A program made the translations under genes and the position numbers. The notes under the pieces are model-generated. The model searched no databases and had not been told where the DNA came from. It was given only the letters and a program-made list of their open reading frames with translations. Below are positions 28,115 through 33,937 of a stretch of 33,937 bases of DNA, piece after piece. Source of the DNA: a virus; the IMG/VR virus record IMGVR_UViG_3300010368_000045, positions 1 through 33,937 of that record. The stretch is one strand, 5' to 3'. Within the stretch, counting starts at the first letter, position 1; each line of letters opens with the position of its first letter.

Positions 28115-28479
28115 GAATCTTTATCCCTGGAAACACTCCAAGCTCCAAGAATAGCAGGGTTTATACTGGTAAGTTCTTTATCACATCAAAACAAACTAGA
28201 AATTACATCAAAGAGACAGAACATCACTGGATTGAGCATGGAGCGGTCTTCAGACAAGAGTTTGACCGACTTCCTAAACCTGTATCCATTTCCTTTAAAT
28301 TTATCCGCAAATCAAAGCACAAGTTCGATTACATCAACCCTGCACAAACAGTTCAAGACCTTATGACTAAATACGGCTGGATTCCAGACGACAACTGCGA
28401 AGAAATGATCCCTGTCTTTGAAGAATACGAATACGATAAAGAAAATCCAGGTACTTACATTGAAATCCTAAAAAATTAA
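28111..28479 (+). CDS. RusA-like Holliday junction resolvase
   Basis: 122 residues. The family layout is present: a basic start (PGNTPSSKNS), a strand pair, D73-x-x-N76, D83 in a DLM helix and DD at 93-94 after GWIP. The usual Asp two residues after the first and the Lys before the helix are replaced (I75, Q79), so catalysis may differ or be lost. RusA enzymes cut branched DNA before packaging, which fits the neighbouring packaging genes. Confidence 0.7.
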   Translation: MRIFIPGNTPSSKNSRVYTGKFFITSKQTRNYIKETEHHWIEHGAVFRQEFDRLPKPVSISFKFIRKSKHKFDYINPAQTVQDLMTKYGWIPDDNCEEMIPVFEEYEYDKENPGTYIEILKN

Positions 28480-28486
28480 ATCTGAT

Positions 28487-28534
28487 TTACCATTAATATA
28501 TACCAATAAGTAAAGGAGAGTGTATTAATGGTAA
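28487..28534 (+). promoter_or_regulatory. Start-codon-sequestering hairpin
   Basis: TTACCATTAATA (28487-28498) and TATTAATGGTAA (28523-28534) are perfect complements over 12 bp, extended by three more pairs (two of them G-U) to 28501/28520. The right arm contains the ATG of the 28528 gene. The loop holds the Shine-Dalgarno AAAGGAGA. It could act as a translational switch that must open before the ribosome reaches the start. Confidence 0.6.
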
Positions 28535-29070
28535 CGATAATCGATAACTCGGGGAAACCCAAGATTAGTGAAGCGCAAATAGAAGATGCTAAGGCGCAAG
28601 CAGCACAAAATGTTAATCTAAAACAAACAACCGTCATGCAAGACGGAACCACTGACGAACAAAAGAATGTTGTCCGAGCTGGTAATAAAAACGCTAAAAC
28701 AATAGGACAACAATTTCAAGGAGTCACTAAAGACAACCTATTACTACTTGACAAGAAAATTCTTATTAAAGCTGCAATTAAATTGAAACATGGCAAAATC
28801 TATGTGCCTAATCAATCGGCTGATAAGCAAAATCCACTGCCTGAATACATAGAAGTCTATAGAATTAGCCCTAAAGCAAAACAAGAGATCCTAGAACAAC
28901 ACCCTGAGTTAGACCTTGATAAAACACTATATTGCGCTTGTAATATAGCTTTAATCCAACAAATGAATTGTGGGTCTAGAGTCATTGAGGAAGATGAGAA
29001 CTTCCGCTATCAATACTACACAGCACCACTATCACAAATCGAGTTTTTCTATGACCCGACAGTATCATGA
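28528..29070 (+). CDS. Unknown protein before the packaging genes
   Basis: 180 residues. The first 70 are Gln/Asn/Lys-rich and flexible (DAKAQAAQNVNLKQTTVMQD); the second part is more compact with a CACN pair and a 'FRYQYYTAPLSQIEFFYD' end. No family recognised. Its start lies in the hairpin at 28487-28534, so it may be translationally controlled. The next gene overlaps its end by 20 bases. Confidence 0.55.
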   Translation: MVTIIDNSGKPKISEAQIEDAKAQAAQNVNLKQTTVMQDGTTDEQKNVVRAGNKNAKTIGQQFQGVTKDNLLLLDKKILIKAAIKLKHGKIYVPNQSADKQNPLPEYIEVYRISPKAKQEILEQHPELDLDKTLYCACNIALIQQMNCGSRVIEEDENFRYQYYTAPLSQIEFFYDPTVS

Positions 29071-29473
29071 TTACTACGACTTCACCCCGAGTGAATTTAT
29101 AGACGGCTATCCTGCTTGGCTACAAGAGGAAGTGTGTAACAGGCGAGAAGATCCTGCTGATAACTGTCTCCCTATTTATATCCAGATTGGTTTCCTTACC
29201 CCGAGAGGGGACGGTAGATCTTTTCGCTACTACACACTAAGCAACAATATGAGAGGGCTAACTCTAGAAGATTACGGACGTGCAGTTAGGTTTCTAGAAG
29301 ATCGAAACAATATTATTCTTCCAAAATCAAGGATGGTTAAACAACTTGTGGACGGAATGAATGAAGTTGATCTCGGTCGCATTAGACAGTACACAGACAA
29401 AGGCAAAGCTAGAGAAAAACAAAGGAAGTGGAATCATGAGAACACCAGCCCGAAGGCAAAAGACCTACGCTAA
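29051..29473 (+). CDS. Unknown protein before the terminase
   Basis: 140 residues from ATG 29051. Aromatic, charged start (RQYHDYYDFTPSEFIDGY), then DNCLPIYIQIGFLTPRGDGR and a basic C-terminal helix. The ribosome site is weak; a start 27 codons upstream would overlap the previous gene much more. No domain recognised; the position suggests a packaging or replication accessory. Confidence 0.5.
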   Translation: MTRQYHDYYDFTPSEFIDGYPAWLQEEVCNRREDPADNCLPIYIQIGFLTPRGDGRSFRYYTLSNNMRGLTLEDYGRAVRFLEDRNNIILPKSRMVKQLVDGMNEVDLGRIRQYTDKGKAREKQRKWNHENTSPKAKDLR

Positions 29474-30080
29474 AAGAATCACTCAATTAGCAGCTCAAGA
29501 TGATGAAACAAACGATCTTCTGTTTGATATTGTTCGCACAATTAATGAAAAAACAGAAGCTAATCCATTCCAAACTGATAAAGAACTGAAAAAACAAATA
29601 ATCAAAGAATACACAGACAAAGGGTTTGGGGATATGATGGTTCTTAAACTTTATGAAGCAGCATCTCAACAAGTCATTCCATTCTTCTCAAGCGGTAGAA
29701 AACTTGCTCAGGCAGACGCGCAACTTGATGCAATCGCTAGAAAAGCAAACGCTAACTTGTTCCAAAAGGTTTACGATAAAGAAGGAAACCCAGTAGGTGA
29801 GAGATTTGATGCATCTGTAGCTGGAGTGGCTGTTAAAGCAATTAAATCCAAAATGGATACACTCACTAAGATGCAAGCTAATGTGATTTCAGCACAAGCG
29901 AAGAATCAAGAACAGACCGAAAAGCAAGGATTTGAAATTGAAGATGCAGATAGAGAACAACTACAAAAACTTGTTGCAGGGGACTTGATTGAACACCCTG
30001 AGATTGTCGATATGCTACTTGAAGCAGCTAGAAGTAAAGATGATACACAAATGTTTTATGAGGTGATTGATAATGAGTAA
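29436..30080 (+). CDS. Candidate small terminase subunit
   Basis: 214 residues from ATG 29436 (AAAGGAAG nine bases upstream). A basic N-terminus (RTPARRQKTYAKRIT), a possible helix-turn-helix (ETNDLLFDIVRTINEKTEAN ... KQIIKEYTDKGFGDMMVLKL), a long helical middle and an acidic end. Size, helical content and location just before the large subunit fit a small terminase. No decisive motif is seen. Confidence 0.4.
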   Translation: MRTPARRQKTYAKRITQLAAQDDETNDLLFDIVRTINEKTEANPFQTDKELKKQIIKEYTDKGFGDMMVLKLYEAASQQVIPFFSSGRKLAQADAQLDAIARKANANLFQKVYDKEGNPVGERFDASVAGVAVKAIKSKMDTLTKMQANVISAQAKNQEQTEKQGFEIEDADREQLQKLVAGDLIEHPEIVDMLLEAARSKDDTQMFYEVIDNE

Positions 30081-30363
30081 AAAGGTAAAAAGATTTGGAC
30101 TTGAGTTCCAAGAAAATAATGATGGTTCATATTCTTGCTACATATCACCGCTTCCAGTGATTGGACGTGGCAATTCACCAGCAGAAGCATTACAAACATT
30201 TGCTAATGCAATTCCTGACGTTTATGAGAGTTGGGCTGAAAACCTTTGTATCGAACATGCAGAGAATGGATTGTCCCTTAAAGCATACAAAGAACTTACC
30301 TACATGGTTAGTAGTTACACAAACGATAAACATAGTGCCCTTTATTACACCCCAATTAAATGA
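30073..30363 (+). CDS. HicB-like protein beside the terminase
   Basis: 96 residues from ATG 30073 (GAGGTGA site). Strand (RFGLEFQEN), a glycine/polar turn, strand (SYSCYISPLPVIGRG) and helix (SPAEALQTFANAIPDVYESW) match the HicB fold and the protein at 25483. LPV.G.G.S..E.L and a terminal W..NL are shared. The remaining 40 residues differ. There is no HicA. It is coupled to the large terminase by an ATGA overlap. Confidence 0.6.
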   Translation: MSKKVKRFGLEFQENNDGSYSCYISPLPVIGRGNSPAEALQTFANAIPDVYESWAENLCIEHAENGLSLKAYKELTYMVSSYTNDKHSALYYTPIK

Positions 30364-31976
30364 ACCTCAAAATTGACTACGATACATTAACTTCTCGATT
30401 ATCAGATGAACAACTGAAAGCGGCTGCTCTCTTAATCAAAGAAAAGAAACAAAAAACAGCAGCAGAACCACTCAATAAACATAGATTCAATAACTACGCA
30501 CAAGAAAGATTTAGAGCCCTTAAAACTAGATATCGAAACCATAAAGCGGGAAACAAAGTTGGAAAGACAGATGAGAATGGATTTGAACTTGTTGCTATGT
30601 GCAAAGGTAAATGCGAAGAGTTTGGAATCAACTTCCCGCATAAACCACCATTAAAAATATGGTATTGCGGACGAGATCGTAACGTACTCTCTGACGAGCC
30701 TCTAGCTTCAATTAAACGATACCTAAAAGGTGAGGGGATAGATCATCGCACAGTTTACACTGGACAACTTGTGAATATCATGTATATTTGGGATGATGAA
30801 GGTAATCAATCCGAAGTTAGATTCAAACCTTACAATGGTGAAATTGGAATCTTTGAGTCCGCTAACGTACATGCAGTATTCATGGACGAAGAACCGCCTC
30901 GCGACGTATTTTCCGCAATTAAAACAAAAGTAGCGGTACTACCCGGCTATGTATTCCTTACTATGACACCCGATCATGGTATGACTTGGACTTATGACCT
31001 CTTAAATGGTTCAGACCCAGATCATGGGAACCTTGTTAAAAATGGGATGCTGGAAACAGTTGAATCTAGTGTGTTTGAAAACATGCTTAACTTTAGGATA
31101 GTTACTGGAAAAAGATGGGTTAGGTTCCCAATAGAATATATCGACAAGGTTGAGAAACCTGGTTACGAATACAAAGAAGAGGACGACAAGGTTTATGTTT
31201 ATGCCCCCGATACCTTCGCTGAACATATCGACCAGTTTACTTATGGTTCAGATGAATACCGTTATCGTGTTCTTGGGCACTATGTCTCCTTCACTGGTCA
31301 TGTATATCCTTACGATCCTACAAAAAATACTTTTGATCTTGAAGAATTACCACCATTATCAGAACTGAAATTCTTTGGTGGATTTGACCATGGATACAAA
31401 GACGAAGCTTGCTTTTTTCTTGCAGGAATCGACAAATCAAATACTATCTACATCCTAGACGGATTCTATCAATCCTACTTAGACTCAAGAGATCAAGCTA
31501 GAAAAATCAAAGAAGTTTGTGACTACTGGGGCGTAACCCCTGAAATGATAGTTGCCGATAATCAGATAGACAACAGATTACCCCAAAAAGACTCGAAAAA
31601 AGCCCATATCCAATCAATTTATGACTATTTTCTTGATGAACTTGGGGATAATTGGACTACTTGGAGACGAGAAGAACTCGACAAAAGAGACCCACATATC
31701 AAGAGAGATACTATCATTAGAGCCCTGAAAGACGGCAAAATCAAGTTTAATAACCATCAACACAAGTGTATCCAGTTCATTCAAGAGCTGCAAAGGCTAG
31801 AGTTTAAAGAGGGTAAAAAGGATGAAGTTAAAGGGAAAGATCACTTTGACGCTGCTTTAAGATATTTTGTTTCAGCCAACATAAGTTACGACCATTGGCT
31901 CACCTCTGAAGAAGTTAAGGAACAAAAGAAAACACATGCTAGATATAGAGTCCAGCAGCGAGGGCCTGTCTACTAA
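30360..31976 (+). CDS. terL: Terminase large subunit
   Basis: 538 residues. ATPase: Walker A AGNKVGKT (63-70), Walker B AVFMDEE (172-178) and coupling motif TMTP (201-204). RNase H-like nuclease: D343 (GGFDHGY), D400 (VADNQ) and D494/D497 (KDHFDAA). The protein pumps DNA into the procapsid and cuts concatemers. The N-terminal 60 residues are helical and charged. It follows the HicB-like gene by ATGA and precedes the portal. Confidence 0.95.
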   Translation: MNLKIDYDTLTSRLSDEQLKAAALLIKEKKQKTAAEPLNKHRFNNYAQERFRALKTRYRNHKAGNKVGKTDENGFELVAMCKGKCEEFGINFPHKPPLKIWYCGRDRNVLSDEPLASIKRYLKGEGIDHRTVYTGQLVNIMYIWDDEGNQSEVRFKPYNGEIGIFESANVHAVFMDEEPPRDVFSAIKTKVAVLPGYVFLTMTPDHGMTWTYDLLNGSDPDHGNLVKNGMLETVESSVFENMLNFRIVTGKRWVRFPIEYIDKVEKPGYEYKEEDDKVYVYAPDTFAEHIDQFTYGSDEYRYRVLGHYVSFTGHVYPYDPTKNTFDLEELPPLSELKFFGGFDHGYKDEACFFLAGIDKSNTIYILDGFYQSYLDSRDQARKIKEVCDYWGVTPEMIVADNQIDNRLPQKDSKKAHIQSIYDYFLDELGDNWTTWRREELDKRDPHIKRDTIIRALKDGKIKFNNHQHKCIQFIQELQRLEFKEGKKDEVKGKDHFDAALRYFVSANISYDHWLTSEEVKEQKKTHARYRVQQRGPVY

Positions 31977-32010
31977 ATATTAAATTCACTGATAATATGA
32001 AGATTGGGAA

Positions 32011-33867
32011 ATGGTAACAGAAGAAGAAAAGTTAGAGCAAGAAGCGCTTAGTAGAGCTGTACAAGTTGCAGAGTTTGCCTTGAAGCACGTGCAAGAGCGT
32101 TTCTCTAAGCGTCAATTCTATATAAACATGTACCATTCCTACGATGAGCTTCTAAAACAGAAGCAATGGTGGCAAACTAAATTTGCACATCCATTCCCAT
32201 TTTTCACTACTGAAATGAAAGCATCCTTCTACTATGAGGGTGTCTTTGGGCAAACAAGTCAAGGTATCTGGCAAGTACATCCTTGGAATGAATTTAGTGC
32301 TACAAGCGCTGACCTAACCACTAGATTAATGAAAGCACAAGAAGATGAGTCTAACTTTGTAAAGACATTCTACCTTGGATCTAAACAACTTTCAATCCTA
32401 GGAGATTGGTTCCTAGAAGTTTACTGGGATAGACAAGAGCGCTTCATCCAGAGACGTGGCACTCCATTGATAGACTTTGATCAACAAATACAAAGACCAA
32501 TTATCACTAGACCACAAGGTGAGCCTCAGTTGGTTGTTGATAAGAATCAACCTGATGCTAGAACCCTTTATCTCAATTCAATTTGGCCTGATCCTAAAGC
32601 TACATCAATAGAAACTGCTAGATCTGTTGTTATTAGACGTGCGCGCACTTTTGATGAACTTAAACAAGATGAGCAGATAGGTAAATATATCAATGTAGAC
32701 AAAATCAAGGGAACTGACCTGCCTAAGCTACCAACTCACTATTACGACATCGAACCATTCAACCCATTCGTAAAATCAGGGAATCCTAGCAATATCAAGG
32801 GTAAATCACCTATAGATGAAGCTAACCCGATCATCGAGGTACTAGAACTTCATGATCTCCGTACTGGTGAAGTGGAATCTATCGGCAATAGAAAGGTTTA
32901 TCTAGGTAAAATCCTTAGATATGACAACCTGAAAACACCTTTTGTTCAAATCAAGAACTTTGAGGAGCTTGGCAAATTCTGGTCAATGTCTGACTATGAA
33001 TCAGCAGTTGCACCTTGGAAACTTATCAACCAAAAAGAATCTATGATGGCTGATAACGAATTGATGCACCTTAGAGGCTATACACGTATCCAAAGAGATG
33101 CTGGTGCTGGCGTTGCAGAACAATATCAAAATCTAGAACCTGGTTCAATTATTGAAATGAACAATCTAGGTGCAGCAGATCATACAAGACCAGATTTATA
33201 CAGCCCATTAGTATTGCAAACCAAAGAGTCACTACTTAGTCAGGTTTATCAACCAATGGGAATGAATGAGATCCTACAAGGTGCTTCCCCAAGCTCAAAC
33301 GTAAGATCACAAGAACAATTTGCTACTTTAGCCAATTTCGGAGCCAAGATTATGTCTCAAGGCATTAGAAATATCTCACAAGGACTCAAAGAACTTGGCA
33401 AGAAGTGGCTTTTAATGAACTATGAGTTCTTAGATGTTGACCAAACAATCCCAGTAGTGGGACAAAATGGTACTCAAATGATACGAATCCAACCAGGTGA
33501 TATACCGCCTACTGCTAACGTATCTGTAAGAATCAGCTCTGATCTAGAGGCACAAAAAGGTCAGAAATTACAACAACTTCTTCAAGCTCTTAATCTTGTT
33601 CAAAATATCCCTGGTTTCAATACACCAGCTCTTGCTAGACAATGGCTCAAGAAATACGGTGATGTTGAGGATATTGATAAGATGTTCCTTCTTCCAGATG
33701 AGCAAGTAGTTCAGTTGATATTAAGTCAATTCGGGATTCAAGGTAGTGGCGGCCCAGGTAATCTACCTCAAGAGCCTAGCTTGGCTGGAGCAACTCAACC
33801 AGGAAGCCCAAGTCAAGTAGCTTCTGGAAATAGACAATCAGGGCAACCAACAGTGCCACAAGTGTAA
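32011..33867 (+). CDS. Portal protein
   Basis: 618 residues. The order terminase then portal, the size and the pattern identify it: an N-terminal helical clip region, an aromatic stretch WWQTKFAHPFPFF, a beta wing with FLEVYWD, a long central helix zone (LINQKESMMADNELMHLRGY) and a helical crown ending in a Gly/Pro/Gln-rich tail. It forms the dodecameric channel at the capsid vertex. The ribosome site is weak and an ATATTA/TAATAT repeat lies in the 34-base gap. Confidence 0.85.
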   Translation: MVTEEEKLEQEALSRAVQVAEFALKHVQERFSKRQFYINMYHSYDELLKQKQWWQTKFAHPFPFFTTEMKASFYYEGVFGQTSQGIWQVHPWNEFSATSADLTTRLMKAQEDESNFVKTFYLGSKQLSILGDWFLEVYWDRQERFIQRRGTPLIDFDQQIQRPIITRPQGEPQLVVDKNQPDARTLYLNSIWPDPKATSIETARSVVIRRARTFDELKQDEQIGKYINVDKIKGTDLPKLPTHYYDIEPFNPFVKSGNPSNIKGKSPIDEANPIIEVLELHDLRTGEVESIGNRKVYLGKILRYDNLKTPFVQIKNFEELGKFWSMSDYESAVAPWKLINQKESMMADNELMHLRGYTRIQRDAGAGVAEQYQNLEPGSIIEMNNLGAADHTRPDLYSPLVLQTKESLLSQVYQPMGMNEILQGASPSSNVRSQEQFATLANFGAKIMSQGIRNISQGLKELGKKWLLMNYEFLDVDQTIPVVGQNGTQMIRIQPGDIPPTANVSVRISSDLEAQKGQKLQQLLQALNLVQNIPGFNTPALARQWLKKYGDVEDIDKMFLLPDEQVVQLILSQFGIQGSGGPGNLPQEPSLAGATQPGSPSQVASGNRQSGQPTVPQV

Positions 33868-33879
33868 TAGGAGAGAGAA

Positions 33880-33937
33880 ATGCACGAAAAAAACGATATT
33901 AGAGACGACAGAATTAAAGTTGTAATGGCTGAGGCAG
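33880..33937 (+). CDS. Partial protein after the portal, N-terminal end
   Basis: The first 19 residues are MHEKNDIRDDRIKVVMAEA, after AGGAGAG and a 12-base gap; the gene continues past the edge. In this operon position a protease, scaffold or capsid protein is usual, but too little is visible to decide. Confidence 0.6.
   Translation, partial: MHEKNDIRDDRIKVVMAEA

Overview
The window is a long stretch of a tailed double-stranded DNA bacteriophage (Caudoviricetes) genome, either free or integrated. A large terminase subunit with Walker A, Walker B and RNase H-like nuclease motifs is followed directly by a portal protein. There are also a tail-fibre and adhesin module, a GH24 endolysin, two DNA methyltransferases, an exonuclease-like PDDEXK protein, a RusA-like protein, two HNH homing endonucleases and dozens of tiny overlapping genes. 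TGA, TAA and TAG all act as stops, so the code is standard. The DNA is AT-rich. Shine-Dalgarno sequences are strong and some promoters match the TTGACA/TATAAT consensus, which points to a low-GC bacterial host. I cannot name the host. No DNA polymerase, helicase, integrase or tRNA gene is visible.

Layout. (1) 1-8822, plus strand: tail-fibre, appendage and surface genes, several with N-terminal Sec-type signal peptides, then a lysozyme. (2) 8815-9600, minus strand: a small coiled-coil membrane protein (XhlA-like), an unknown protein and a ribbon-helix-helix protein. (3) 9695-10135, plus strand: a DUF1353 protein ending in a strong terminator. (4) 10252-21000, minus strand: a long early-type array of about 40 mostly tiny genes, read from a consensus promoter at 21061-21090. 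It includes a Dam-type methyltransferase, a secreted matrixin-like metalloprotease, many single-span membrane peptides, the exonuclease-like protein and two more secreted proteins. (5) 21001-21658: a 658-base AT-rich gap full of inverted repeats, the best place for a replication origin or a structured RNA. (6) 21659-22606, plus strand: an HNH endonuclease and a small protein with a domain known from phage virion proteins. (7) 22692-25818, minus strand: an HNH endonuclease among unknown small genes, then a HicB-like gene with its own promoter, a leader of about 320 nt and a terminator. (8) 26306 to the end, plus strand: a winged-helix regulator, a second methyltransferase, the RusA-like protein and the packaging genes (candidate small terminase, a second HicB-like gene, large terminase, portal), with the next gene starting at the right edge.

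How the parts fit. Leftward early genes probably handle host takeover, recombination and modification. The rightward operon makes packaging and head proteins, and the genes at the left edge complete the virion and lyse the cell. If the genome is circular or permuted, the missing head and tail genes lie between the right and left ends.

The most interesting signals are: a perfect 12-bp hairpin that buries the start codon of the gene at 28528 and leaves its ribosome-binding site in the loop; the nested inverted repeats with a possible pseudoknot at 21121-21302; the HicB-like gene with an operator-like palindrome and a duplicated 37-nt motif in its leader; the signal peptides on tail-module proteins; and a run of coupled mini-genes encoding membrane peptides at 13245-13980.
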